The translations under genes and the position numbers were made by a program. A model generated the notes under the pieces. The model did no database searches, had not been told where the DNA came from, and was given only the letters and a program-made list of their open reading frames with translations. Source: an archaeon (GTDB lineage Archaea > EX4484-52 > WAPT01). Taken from it: a stretch of 64,000 nucleotides of DNA. Positions 1-8,099 of this stretch are shown here, in pieces. Every line of letters begins with the position of its first letter. Position 1 is the first letter of the stretch. The stretch spans positions 114,822 through 178,821 of the forward strand of contig JAPDKB010000002.1 in assembly GCA_029258795.1 (NCBI GenBank). Reading direction: 5' to 3'.

Positions 1-1043
1 GCTTCAAACATGACTTCTGCTTCCTCCTTCCTCCTTATTTCTCCTATGACTATTCTATCCGGTCTCATTCTGAGAGCGTTTACAAGAAGGTCGAGCATGG
101 TCACAGCACCTTTACCTTCAGGGTTTGCTTCTCTGCTGGAGAACGGAACCCAGTGCAGGAATCTGGGGAGATTTATCTCTCTCGTGTCCTCTATGGAGAT
201 TATTCTCTGATTTGGTGGAATGAATGGCAAGAGTGTTGAGAGCATAGACGTTTTACCTGAAGCTGTTCCACCAGCGACTATGATGTTCATCTCGTACTGC
301 ATGGCAAGCCAGAGCATAGCAGCCATTTCAGCAGAAAGCGTGTTGTTTTCCACAAGATGTATGATGGTCCAGGGCGATCGGGAGAATTTTCGGATGGTCA
401 GGGTGTTGCCATGAGTGGAGATGGGAAAAAGAGTGGCATTAACCCTGTCTCCTGTGGGTAGATAAGCGTCCATGAGCGGATGGAGGTTGGTTATTTGCCT
501 CCCAACTCTCCTGCCTATGGCTGAAGCGTAATTGTAGATTTTCTCCTCACTGTCCACATACAGGTTGGTTTTCAACCACCCGTACTTTTTGTGGTACACC
601 CATACCGGCTCTTTGGAGGAGTTAACAACTATTTCTTCCAGATGAGGGTCAGCTATGAAGAACTCTATATCCTCCAAACCCAACATCTCATGAATCAAGC
701 TGCCCGCAAGAATATTCTTTTCTCTTTCCGAAAGGGTGGGGAGGTAGCTTTCTATCATTTCAAGGGCTTTAGCTCTAAACCTCTTTTTCAGGTTTGTAAC
801 CGCGCCGGGGTCCACGAATTCTTTGGTGGATATCTCCACCATCTTTATGAGCTCTTCCCTTATAGCATTCAATATGGCTTTGGTCGCAACATCTATTTTG
901 GGGCTTTTGAGAATGTACATTGGCACGTATTCGGATATGGACTCAACTATCTCCACTTCCGCTTCCACTCCATCCGCTTCCACTTTATAACTCTCAATGA
1001 CTCTGATATCCTCCTTTGGCTTGCTTTTGGAAGTGCGAACCAT
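1..1043 (-). CDS. type II/IV secretion (pilus/archaellum-type) ATPase, partial
   Basis: Not in the ORF track because it runs off the left edge; I translated it from the reverse strand. It begins MVRTSKSKPK at an ATG with an in-frame TGA two codons upstream, so the start is firm, and about 347 residues are visible. A mostly helical N-terminal part leads into the GspE/TadA/FlaI core: a Walker A motif GGTASGKTS, then IISIEDTREI (Asp-box/Walker B region) and MRPDRIVIGEIR. The family powers assembly of type IV-like pili or archaella from the cytoplasmic face of the membrane. The C-terminus and the usual TadC-like membrane partner would lie beyond the window. Whether it serves a pilus, an archaellum or DNA uptake cannot be told. 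Confidence 0.9.
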   Translation of the reverse strand, partial: MVRTSKSKPKEDIRVIESYKVEADGVEAEVEIVESISEYVPMYILKSPKIDVATKAILNAIREELIKMVEISTKEFVDPGAVTNLKKRFRAKALEMIESYLPTLSEREKNILAGSLIHEMLGLEDIEFFIADPHLEEIVVNSSKEPVWVYHKKYGWLKTNLYVDSEEKIYNYASAIGRRVGRQITNLHPLMDAYLPTGDRVNATLFPISTHGNTLTIRKFSRSPWTIIHLVENNTLSAEMAAMLWLAMQYEMNIIVAGGTASGKTSMLSTLLPFIPPNQRIISIEDTREINLPRFLHWVPFSSREANPEGKGAVTMLDLLVNALRMRPDRIVIGEIRRKEEAEVMFE

Positions 1044-1105
1044 GATTCAGAATATGTTTGCGCTCCTATATTAATGTTTCTCAATCCTGTTTCAAGAATC
1101 CGGAT

Positions 1106-1693
1106 TTACACCTTCCTTTTATCTCCAATTACGGATGAGCATTTGAGATACCACACATACCAATAAGCTATCACCACTGCCGTGAGCCCCCACCTCCATA
1201 GATGGATGTGGACAACATCCATGAGGTCTGTGCCGTATTTTATGCCCACCATTATGGTTGTGACGAGGCGCATGATATTCATTACAAATATGATCAGCGC
1301 TCCACCGAGTATTCCAGCCAACCTGTGCTCCCATCTCACTCTGGGAGATGCGATTATTAATCCGAAAATGGCCAGAAAGGATTTCCAGCCCACACAGTCC
1401 CGTATTATCTCAACAGAAACGCCGGAAGCATGCACAATTACTCCATTCGCTATGGCTGCATAACCAACCAGATTGAGCACATGAGCCACACATCCAGCAA
1501 CGATTTCCTGAAGCCAGGTCATATCGACGTTCATCCACAGAAGAAAATGGAGCAAGCCAGCGGTCATTGTGAACTTAATCAAAAATATGAGCACCTCATA
1601 CAGCTTTTTGTCTCGCTCACTCAGATTTTCCACAAACTTTCGTTCTTTCTTTTTGAGCTTCCGAAACGTTTTCAAGAGAATATTTGAGCGCAT
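1106..1693 (-). CDS. archaeosortase/exosortase family transpeptidase-like protein
   Basis: 195-residue polytopic membrane protein. After a basic N-terminus (KLKKKERK) come about five to six hydrophobic segments. The exosortase/archaeosortase signature is present: Cys100 in RDCVGWKS, Arg142 in NIMRL and His162/164 in VVHIHLW, the proposed catalytic triad. Family members cleave C-terminal sorting signals (motif, membrane helix, basic tail) and attach surface proteins to lipid in archaea. A protein with such a tail (PGIE, hydrophobic stretch, RR) is encoded at 21141-24392. The gene lies 62 nt upstream of the secretion ATPase on the same strand, so the two may be co-transcribed. The ArtA/ArtE-type subfamily is not resolvable here. 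Confidence 0.88.
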   Translation of the reverse strand: MRSNILLKTFRKLKKKERKFVENLSERDKKLYEVLIFLIKFTMTAGLLHFLLWMNVDMTWLQEIVAGCVAHVLNLVGYAAIANGVIVHASGVSVEIIRDCVGWKSFLAIFGLIIASPRVRWEHRLAGILGGALIIFVMNIMRLVTTIMVGIKYGTDLMDVVHIHLWRWGLTAVVIAYWYVWYLKCSSVIGDKRKV

Positions 1694-1769
1694 ACAAATA
1701 TTTTACTTCGAAGAAAACATTAATAATGGTGATCACAAGGAAAGCAGCCTTCTGGGTGCTCAGTTAAAT

Positions 1770-1904
1770 TCAGCTGGCTATCATCATTCTTTCTCCACAG
1801 CATTCTGGAGGAGAATTGAATGCATGACACTCTCTATGCTCCTCACGCTCCACCGTCTTCCCGCATCTGGTACACACATATTTTCTCTTTTTTACAGCAC
1901 TCAT
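1770..1904 (-). CDS. small zinc-ribbon protein (44 aa)
   Basis: The track shows a longer 115-aa frame, but only its last 44 residues look like protein. Starting at MSAVKKRKY there is VCTRCGK near the N-terminus and ECCGE near the C-terminus, a four-Cys zinc-ribbon arrangement. A TATA box (CTTTATATAC, 1928-1937) lies 24-33 nt before this ATG, the spacing expected for a leaderless archaeal transcript, which fixes the start and excludes the upstream frame overlapping the TrmB-like gene. Function unknown; similar mini-zinc-ribbons bind nucleic acid or act as protein adaptors (inference). Confidence 0.7.
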   Translation of the reverse strand: MSAVKKRKYVCTRCGKTVEREEHRECHAFNSPPECCGERMMIAS

Positions 1905-1927
1905 ACTGCATAGTAATGCTCTTGCCC

Positions 1928-1937
1928 GTATATAAAG
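1928..1937 (-). promoter_or_regulatory. TATA box of the zinc-ribbon gene
   Basis: CTTTATATAC on the minus strand ends 24 nt before the ATG at 1904. This fits transcription starting at or next to the start codon. Confidence 0.6.
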
Positions 1938-1992
1938 CTTGGTCTTGATACATCGAGATACCGGAAAATAAAAAATAAGAGGACTGGAGTGA

Positions 1993-2820
1993 TCACAGCT
2001 CCGGCTCTTCCGCGTGATTCCACAGAATTTCGAAGACGCTGTGCGCAAAGTTGCGAGCGAAATGCTCCGAGCCAGTCCACAAAGACACTTCCTGTGAGGG
2101 GTGTGTATCCTCTCCACTCAAAGTCATGATTGCTCCTTTTCCGTCAGCGATGAACATCTTACCGTAAGGTATCTTTGGCATCTTACCCTGCAAGGTGTTC
2201 AAATCTTTTATCTCTGCAACACCTTTAAGCATCTCTGCCGCCTTTACATTGTTCGGAGTTATGGGTGCAAGAATTCTTATTCTAACTCCCTTGTCAGCAG
2301 CTTTTTGCAGAACTCCGGAATGAACATTCACGAGCTCCTTCAACCCCTCTTCTGTGGTTATGATATCCAGAGTTTTTTCAGCACTTTTAGCCATGTTTTC
2401 GAATCTCTGGTAGAGAGCATATCTGCCCTTAAGTGAGCCAGTGAGGTCGGCAGGTTCAACCAAGCTAACACCCTTGGAATAGAGGTTCTTAAGCTCTACA
2501 AAAGCATCACTCGTCTTGAACTCCTCAATCCTGCTCACCATCTCCTTCAATTCCTCATGCAGCCTTGCCTTAACTCTTTCAAGAGCTTCCTCCGGCTCGA
2601 CAGCAACATATTTTATGGGCTTGGAGTGCTGAATAATGACAAAACCCTTTTCAGCAAGGGACTCAAGCACATCATACGTTCTGGAGCGAGGAACGTTAGA
2701 AAGCTCGGCGAGCTCTCCAGCAGTTGCAGCACCTCTCGCAAGAAGAGCGGCATAAAGCTTCCTTTCATAAAGATTCAAACCAAGCATTTTCAAAGCATCC
2801 ATGGCTTTTCTGCTTATCAT
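1993..2820 (-). CDS. TrmB-family transcriptional regulator
   Basis: 275 residues with the TrmB layout. Residues 1-75 form a winged helix-turn-helix (GLNLYERKLYAALL, then NVPRSRTYDVLESL with a recognition helix). A charged helical linker follows (about 80-110), then an effector-binding region of about 150 residues in which FIADGKGAIM resembles the phospholipase D-like half seen in this family. TrmB proteins sense sugars or other metabolites and repress or activate transport and catabolic genes. No such operon adjoins this gene, so the regulon is unknown. It has its own TATA box at 2878-2887, implying a leader of roughly 30 nt. Confidence 0.88.
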   Translation of the reverse strand: MISRKAMDALKMLGLNLYERKLYAALLARGAATAGELAELSNVPRSRTYDVLESLAEKGFVIIQHSKPIKYVAVEPEEALERVKARLHEELKEMVSRIEEFKTSDAFVELKNLYSKGVSLVEPADLTGSLKGRYALYQRFENMAKSAEKTLDIITTEEGLKELVNVHSGVLQKAADKGVRIRILAPITPNNVKAAEMLKGVAEIKDLNTLQGKMPKIPYGKMFIADGKGAIMTLSGEDTHPSQEVSLWTGSEHFARNFAHSVFEILWNHAEEPEL

Positions 2821-2877
2821 GCTCTCACCACACCACGCCTCTTTTTATCGTTTTTCATTATTTTTTCCGAAACGAAT

Positions 2878-2887
2878 CTATATAAAG
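2878..2887 (-). promoter_or_regulatory. TATA box of the TrmB-like regulator
   Basis: CTTTATATAG on the minus strand, 58 nt before the ATG at 2820. The remaining intergenic sequence up to 3021 is AT-rich. It holds a short inverted repeat (CAAGC / GCTTG near 2993-3017) just past the ligase stop that could assist termination. Confidence 0.55.
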
Positions 2888-3021
2888 ATTACCTTTAAAG
2901 AGTTGTCCTACAAAGTTCAAACTTGTTGCTCTATATTTTATTGAGACATCTTTTTAAACCTTTCTATTTTCACCACTCATAGGTGACTACTCAAGCAACA
3001 AGTGAGAGCTTGAAGCTTTCC

Positions 3022-5004
3022 TTACCCGGATCTGTGACGCTGTATCGTGTACAAGTGTTCTATCCTGCCTAATGTATCTATCTCCTCAACACTTTTATCG
3101 GCGCGTAATCTAACGAATCTGGGGAATCTCAGGGCATAGCCAGAGGTGTAGTGAGGAGATTTTTGGATTTCCTCGTAGCTGACCTCAACTACCACCTGAG
3201 GCATAACCTCCACTTCTTTCCCCTTCTCCTTGATTATTAGCGGTTTGAGCAGATTCGTCATTTCCTCGTATGTTGTGCCCTCCTCACTCTTTTCTTTCAG
3301 ACCCGTTGACATCTTGCCCACAGTTAACAGCTCTCCTGTGTCCTCATCTCTACACGCGAGAATGTAAGAGGTGAGCCATCCGGAACGCTTACCTTCACCC
3401 CATTCCGCACCCACTATAACCAGATCAAGGGTTTCCAGCGTGGTCTTCAGCTTCACCATGTATCCAACTCTTGAGCCGGGTTTGTAGACCGCATCAAGAT
3501 TTTTGAACATCACGCCCTCATTTCCGAGATCAAGAGCTTCCTCAAAGAAGCGCTGAGCTTCTTCATCCTTGTCCGTTATCAGTTGCTTTGCAAGCACCAT
3601 AACGTATGGCTCTTCCTTTATTATGCTTTTCAGCAGCTCTCTCCTCTTTCGGAAGGGAAGGTCGATGGTGAGCTCACCCTCCAGATAAACTATGTCGAAA
3701 AGGTTGGTCATCACGGGAATTTCTTTAGCCATCTTCTCTATCTCATACTTTCTCTTTATTCTTCTCGAAATCTTCTGGAAAGGCAACCACTTCTTCGTTT
3801 CCTTATCGTAGCCAATGGTTTCACCCTCTATCACACACCGTTTTGCAGTAACGTGTTTTCTGACCGCTTCAACAACATCCGGAAACTGCTTTGTGACATC
3901 TTCCAGCCTCCTGGTGAATATCTTCACTTTATCTCCATCCTTGTGTATCTGCACCCTGAATCCATCGTACTTGTATTCAAGTGCTGCTGGTCTCCCCACC
4001 ATATCAAACGCTTCTCTGACGGAGTAAGCGCGTTGAGCGAGCATGACCCTTATGGGCCTGAACAGGATCAGCTTGACTCTCTTTAAGCCATCTTCACCCT
4101 CGTTTTTTGCAACCTTTGCCACAAGTGCGAGGTCATTGGTGAGGGCATAAGCCCTCTCAAGCAAATCAATTATTTTCTGCTTCATCTCGCTTCCCTTCTC
4201 AGCCGAAGAAAGGATGAGGATATCCACATTGCTTTTTTTCTTCCACAGTACATCGAGTTTCTCAATTTCCTCCTTACCTACAATCTTAACATCATTGTTC
4301 TTCAGGAACTCCTGAAACTTGAGGGAACTCATTCTTTCGAGGGAGATGTAAGCACTTTTTTCCACCCACACCATCTTGCCCTTTTCTTCGAAAAGCGCAT
4401 CATACCTCTTCTTTCCATCTCCGTATGGTTGAGTAAGTAGGGCTTCCCATATCACATCTGTGAAATAAGCTTTAGCTATTCCATCCCTGATTATCCCTTC
4501 CGCCACACCAACTCTCAGATCTCCCAGCACAGTCCTAACTATGTACTTCGCTTCAGCGGGAGAAGCGTGTATTAGAAGCTCGGATATGAGCATGATCTTC
4601 CTTTCCTGCGAGCCCCCCCCCTCCAGCTGCGCCGCTTTTTTCAAATTCTCAAACACCTTATCCACGCTCAGCTCCTGCCTGAATAATGTCACCTGCTTTC
4701 TGCGAGAAGCCAATTCCTCCACTATCAAACCCAGATCTCCCTTTTCCTTCCATTTTGCCTCAATTTCACTCTCACTCACGCCGTAAGCCCTTGACACCGC
4801 CCTTATAGTCAGCTTGGTGGCAACGCCTATCTCTTCTTCACTCCATGGAGGAAACACCGTGCCCATTATCAGCAGTATGGATTTTTCAAGAAGGTCATCC
4901 TCCTCTATTTTTTCCAAAAATCTTGCAAGAATTTCGGTTTTTTTTATCTTGGAAGTTGTAGATGCCAACGCATCGTACAGCTTCACGAACTCAGCGTACT
5001 TCAT
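3022..5004 (-). CDS. lig: ATP-dependent DNA ligase with an extra internal segment
   Basis: 660-residue replicative/repair ligase that seals 3'-OH/5'-phosphate nicks. The N-terminal DNA-binding domain (about 1-190 plus 277-320, with RVGVAEGIIRDGIA) precedes the nucleotidyltransferase core. Motif I is EYKYDGFR with the adenylated Lys345; motif III TNLFDIVY about 433; motif IV EGVMFKNLDAVY about 496; motif V YMVKLK about 515. An OB-fold follows, ending in an RFPRFVRLR-type motif. Archaeal ligases are usually about 560-600 residues. The excess lies at about residues 191-276, between IAKAYFTDVI and ERAYALTNDLALVA, which are close together in ordinary members. A run of nine G (EGGGSQ, residues 128-132) occurs near 4613-4621. 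Start ATG is unambiguous. Confidence 0.96.
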   Translation of the reverse strand: MKYAEFVKLYDALASTTSKIKKTEILARFLEKIEEDDLLEKSILLIMGTVFPPWSEEEIGVATKLTIRAVSRAYGVSESEIEAKWKEKGDLGLIVEELASRRKQVTLFRQELSVDKVFENLKKAAQLEGGGSQERKIMLISELLIHASPAEAKYIVRTVLGDLRVGVAEGIIRDGIAKAYFTDVIWEALLTQPYGDGKKRYDALFEEKGKMVWVEKSAYISLERMSSLKFQEFLKNNDVKIVGKEEIEKLDVLWKKKSNVDILILSSAEKGSEMKQKIIDLLERAYALTNDLALVAKVAKNEGEDGLKRVKLILFRPIRVMLAQRAYSVREAFDMVGRPAALEYKYDGFRVQIHKDGDKVKIFTRRLEDVTKQFPDVVEAVRKHVTAKRCVIEGETIGYDKETKKWLPFQKISRRIKRKYEIEKMAKEIPVMTNLFDIVYLEGELTIDLPFRKRRELLKSIIKEEPYVMVLAKQLITDKDEEAQRFFEEALDLGNEGVMFKNLDAVYKPGSRVGYMVKLKTTLETLDLVIVGAEWGEGKRSGWLTSYILACRDEDTGELLTVGKMSTGLKEKSEEGTTYEEMTNLLKPLIIKEKGKEVEVMPQVVVEVSYEEIQKSPHYTSGYALRFPRFVRLRADKSVEEIDTLGRIEHLYTIQRHRSG

Positions 5005-5072
5005 GAAAGGAATTTGTGCGGTGGAATTTTAAATAAGTTAAAACAAGAGAATCGGAAAAGCGCTTGTGGGTT

Positions 5073-5909
5073 TTATCTTTTGCTGCGTTTTTCCCTATCA
5101 CCGAGAATGGTGCTCACAACTTCAAATGGCAGGAGGAATATAACTTTCTGGTTTGGATCGCTTGCAGTATCCGCAAGGGTGTGCAGCGTTCTCAAATGCA
5201 GAGCTTCAGGAACGCTTGCTATCTTCTTTCCAGCTTTCACAAGATTCTCGGCAGCTTTAACCTCACCCTCTGACTTTATGATCACCGCTCTCTTCTCCCT
5301 TTCCGCCTCTGCCTGCCTTGCCATGGCCCTTCTCATTTCCTCCGGTAATTCTATGTCCTGAAGCCTCACACCAGTGACATCTATACCCCAATCATCCGTG
5401 ATCTCATCCACAACCTTTCTTATCTCTTCAGCAATCTCATCCCTCTTCTGCAGAACGTCATCCAGCTCTTTACCGCCTATCACATCCCTCAGCACGGTCT
5501 GGGAGTACATCATGGTAGCGTATTTATAATCTTCCACATTCAGCACGGCTTTGTCTGGATACTGCACCCTGAAGAACACGGTTGCGTTTATTTTTACAGG
5601 CACGTTGTCCTTGGTTATCACTTCCTGCTTGGGCAGGTCAATTGTCTGTATTCTCATATCGATTTTGCGAAGGTTCTGGATGATCGGCGCGACCCACACC
5701 AGCCCGGCATCAAGCAAACCCTTATACTTACCAAGGGTGAATATCACACCCTTCTCGTACTGATAGATTATTTTGATACCTGCTAGGGCATACAGGACTA
5801 TGAGAATCCCAACAATAATCGCTTTCCCACCTATAGCAAATATAAGCGCTATGCCAACAAGAAGCAAAATTAAGAACGCGCTCATTTGAAGTGTGTTTTT
5901 GTACGCCAT
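5073..5909 (-). CDS. SPFH/stomatin-like membrane protein (slipin)
   Basis: About 278 residues from the start chosen here. N-terminal hydrophobic segments (AFLILLLVGIALIFAIGG, then IVGILIVLYALAGI) are followed by an SPFH/band-7 domain with the typical GLVWVAPIIQNLRKIDMR and TKDNVPVKINATVFFRV. A helical region (EMRRAMARQAEAEREKRA) and a short tail complete it. Stomatin-like proteins oligomerise on membranes and often partner an NfeD protease; no nfeD is adjacent. The ORF track starts 20 residues earlier, but a TATA-like element (ATATAAAATT) lies inside that extension about 30 nt before the ATG of MAYKNTLQ, so I prefer 5909. Confidence 0.9.
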   Translation of the reverse strand: MAYKNTLQMSAFLILLLVGIALIFAIGGKAIIVGILIVLYALAGIKIIYQYEKGVIFTLGKYKGLLDAGLVWVAPIIQNLRKIDMRIQTIDLPKQEVITKDNVPVKINATVFFRVQYPDKAVLNVEDYKYATMMYSQTVLRDVIGGKELDDVLQKRDEIAEEIRKVVDEITDDWGIDVTGVRLQDIELPEEMRRAMARQAEAEREKRAVIIKSEGEVKAAENLVKAGKKIASVPEALHLRTLHTLADTASDPNQKVIFLLPFEVVSTILGDREKRSKR

Positions 5910-6051
5910 AAGCTCTTTAGGGGAGCTTAATTTTATATGTTTTTTCAGGATGGGAAAAACGGTCATCATGACGGAAAACTTGATTATGGAGGCGTTTCTA
6001 ATTGAAATTTTTTAATAAATGACAATATATAGTGTAAACGTGGGTGAAAAA

Positions 6052-6384
6052 ATGGATGATGAAATTAGATTTAAAGATTCGAGACGCGAAACGAAAGAAT
6101 CAAGGTATAAATTCGCAAAATACGCTTTTCCAATAAGTGCTCTTCCTATAGGTGTGGCAGCGGAAGTTGTATGGCTCAAGGTACTTGGTGAAATGAACTA
6201 TGAACCAGAAATTCTGGGGTACGTTCAAGAAATAATACCATTATTTGATCCGCTTACAGGAATTGGAATGATGATAATAGGAATTGGAACAGGACTGGGT
6301 GCAGAAAGGGCTTACAAATATTTTGACAGAAAGGAGAAAGAAGCGAAATACCACGAAAACCTAATGGACCGCTACGATTACTGA
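6052..6384 (+). CDS. small predicted membrane protein, unknown function
   Basis: 110 residues from the preferred start MDDEIRFKDS, which has a GGTG-type ribosome-binding site just upstream; the track start at 6019 adds 11 residues. A charged N-terminus leads to two weakly hydrophobic stretches (FPISALPIGVAAEVVWL and GIGMMIIGIGTGLGAE) and a charged tail (KYFDRKEKEAKYHENL). No family is recognised. It diverges from the SPFH gene and converges with ftsZ. Confidence 0.6.
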   Translation: MDDEIRFKDSRRETKESRYKFAKYAFPISALPIGVAAEVVWLKVLGEMNYEPEILGYVQEIIPLFDPLTGIGMMIIGIGTGLGAERAYKYFDRKEKEAKYHENLMDRYDY

Positions 6385-6482
6385 GGTCAAGTCTCGAGTA
6401 TGGATGAGCCCACAATCTTACTCATCTACACTTCAATTCTTAAAGTCAATAACAAGAACAAGTCCAAAAAACAATTGGTTGC

Positions 6483-6531
6483 GGGCGCGTCCTTGGATGC
6501 GACCGGGGAGAAGAAAAAAGCGGACGCGCCC
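6483..6531. repeat. intergenic inverted repeat (10-bp perfect arms, 29-nt loop)
   Basis: GGGCGCGTCC (6483-6492) is the exact reverse complement of GGACGCGCCC (6522-6531). It lies 12 nt past the ftsZ stop, between convergent genes. On the ftsZ strand it is followed shortly by a T-rich run, so it could be a terminator or 3'-end stabiliser. Its loop contains TGCGACCGGGGAG, repeated in the loop of the nrdR leader hairpin. Confidence 0.6.
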
Positions 6532-6542
6532 ACACGATCTGT

Positions 6543-7646
6543 TCAGTGTCTGATTATCTCTATACCCAGTGCCTCGCCCAAGCTCTTTTTCTCAAGCTCT
6601 TCAGCGGTTTCTGAAGGCCCGAGCACATACGGGCTCTTTACACCGGTTATGATGGTTATCACTCTTATCTTTCCATCCATACCAGGGTCAATTCTTGCAC
6701 CCCAGATGGTCTGAGCGTTTGCATCCAGATGTTTCTGCACATACGTTCCTATTTCGTTTATCTCGCTGAGCTTGAGGTCTTTTCCACCAGATATGTGTAT
6801 CAGAGCTCCATTTGCTCCAGTGTAATCCACATCAAGTAACGGATTTTCAAGCGCTCTCTCGACAGCTTCCCTTGCTCTTGACGCGGATGAACTCTCTCCG
6901 ATACCTATCATTGCCACGCCTCCAACGCTCATCACGGCTTTCACATCAGCGAAATCCAGATTGACGAGGGATGGCTGAGATATGGTTTCCGTTATACCTT
7001 TTATCATTGTCACGATAATTTCATCCGCAACAGCAAACGCCTGATCAAGCGACATCTCTCCTGCTATATCCAGCAGGCGGTCGTTTTCTATCACAATTAC
7101 GGTGTCTGTAACTTTTCTCAGGTTAACAAGCCCTTCTTCCGCCTTGTGGATTCTCGCACCCTCTATCCTGAAGGGCATTGTAACAACACCAATCACTATA
7201 GCTCCTTGACTTTTTGCAATCTCAGCCACAACCGGAGCTGCTCCTGTTCCGGTACCGCCACCCATACCTGCTACCACGAAAACCATGTCCACTCCACGTA
7301 GAACATCTTTAATTTCGTTAATGGACTCTTCAGCCGCTTTTTTACCAACATCAGGATATCCCCCCGCTCCAAGCCCCCTCGTAACCTCTTGTCCGAGGAG
7401 TATCTTCCTATCCGCTTTAATCATTTTGAGGTGTTTCGCGTCGGTGTTCATGGCTATCGTTTCTGCTCCTATAATTCCGATTGTACTTAGCCGATTAATG
7501 GCATTACATCCCATGCCTCCTATCCCCACCACTGCAATTCTGGCCTCCTGTGGTGTCTCAAATTCAGGATTTTCGTCCTGATAATAGATAGGTACCGCAT
7601 CTTTATTCATTTGCCTTTCGATTGCCTTCTGAATAATTGACTCCAT
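6543..7646 (-). CDS. ftsZ: cell division GTPase FtsZ
   Basis: 367 residues from the ATG of MESIIQKAIE, preferred over the TTG two codons upstream because it has a GAGGGGGA Shine-Dalgarno sequence. A glycine-rich P-loop region (VVGIGGMGCNAINRL) precedes the tubulin signature GGGTGTGAAP (about 130-138), an NDRLLD segment and the T7-loop region. The protein polymerises with GTP to form the division ring. It lacks a long C-terminal tail; EIIRH ends soon after the core. Which archaeal FtsZ paralogue it represents needs a tree. Confidence 0.97.
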   Translation of the reverse strand: MESIIQKAIERQMNKDAVPIYYQDENPEFETPQEARIAVVGIGGMGCNAINRLSTIGIIGAETIAMNTDAKHLKMIKADRKILLGQEVTRGLGAGGYPDVGKKAAEESINEIKDVLRGVDMVFVVAGMGGGTGTGAAPVVAEIAKSQGAIVIGVVTMPFRIEGARIHKAEEGLVNLRKVTDTVIVIENDRLLDIAGEMSLDQAFAVADEIIVTMIKGITETISQPSLVNLDFADVKAVMSVGGVAMIGIGESSSASRAREAVERALENPLLDVDYTGANGALIHISGGKDLKLSEINEIGTYVQKHLDANAQTIWGARIDPGMDGKIRVITIITGVKSPYVLGPSETAEELEKKSLGEALGIEIIRH

Positions 7647-7740
7647 CTTCAATCCCCCTCCACCAGTTTTTTTGTGAACATGAACCTATAGCTCACACTA
7701 CCGAAATGTTTAAATTCTCCAGTTTGCACACTATTCCTTA

Positions 7741-7888
7741 CCCGCAAGAAACCGAGCCGTCTGCCCGCTAGGAAGAGCTGCAGACTGCCAAATAATTCAA
7801 ACCCACTTCAAAGCCCGCAAGTTTTAAGCCCGCAAGGAAATTTTGCCCGCGTGTAGTGAAAAGTTTTTAAATCTCCTTCTCAGCCCGC
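7741..7888. repeat. cluster of six (G)CCCGC motifs
   Basis: CCCGC(A/T/G) units occur at about 7741, 7763, 7813, 7828, 7845 and 7883, several extended to GCCCGCAAG. They stand out in an otherwise AT-rich gap and could be protein-binding repeats. A GTCTGC...GCAGAC inverted repeat overlaps the second unit. Confidence 0.5.
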
Positions 7889-8012
7889 TTAATTTAAAAC
7901 CATGATTTATTTACTATATAAATCTTTTCGTAAGGGTAACTATAGTTTTAAAAATATATTTTGGTATAGTGTGACCTTTATTTCTTGTGGAACTAACCTT
8001 AGTTTCATGTGG

Positions 8013-8046
8013 AAAATACAACCTTTATTAAAATACAACCTTTATT
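8013..8046. repeat. 17-bp perfect tandem direct repeat
   Basis: AAAATACAACCTTTATT occurs twice back to back (8013-8029 and 8030-8046). A related ACCTTTATT occurs upstream near 7973. It sits in the AT-rich part of the candidate origin, just before the next gene. Confidence 0.85.
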
Positions 8047-8099
8047 TAAGAATTTCCACCGAGTGAGAATTTAACCCTCAATCCTTGTAAGGTGAGCAT

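Larger units (their letters stand above)
7655..8095. other. gene-free region, candidate replication origin
   Basis: About 440 nt without a credible ORF, between ftsZ and the nucleotidyltransferase gene and about 2.4 kb from orc1/cdc6. It holds six GCCCGC-type motifs (7741-7888), then a very AT-rich stretch (about 7890-7975). After that come TTTCTTGTGGAA and TTTCATGTGGAA in one orientation and the inverted form TTTCCACC, which loosely resemble archaeal origin recognition boxes, plus a 17-bp tandem repeat. Archaeal origins typically lie close to orc1/cdc6, so the origin reading is plausible but indirect. Confidence 0.4.

Noticed and set aside
1095-1108. AATCCGGATT near the archaeosortase stop as another IS end
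   Set aside because: Only a short palindromic core resembles the IS terminal repeat; no transposase remnants nearby.
591-1166. Plus-strand 191-aa ORF
   Set aside because: Lies antisense to the secretion ATPase, which has clear Walker motifs; composition is a shadow frame.
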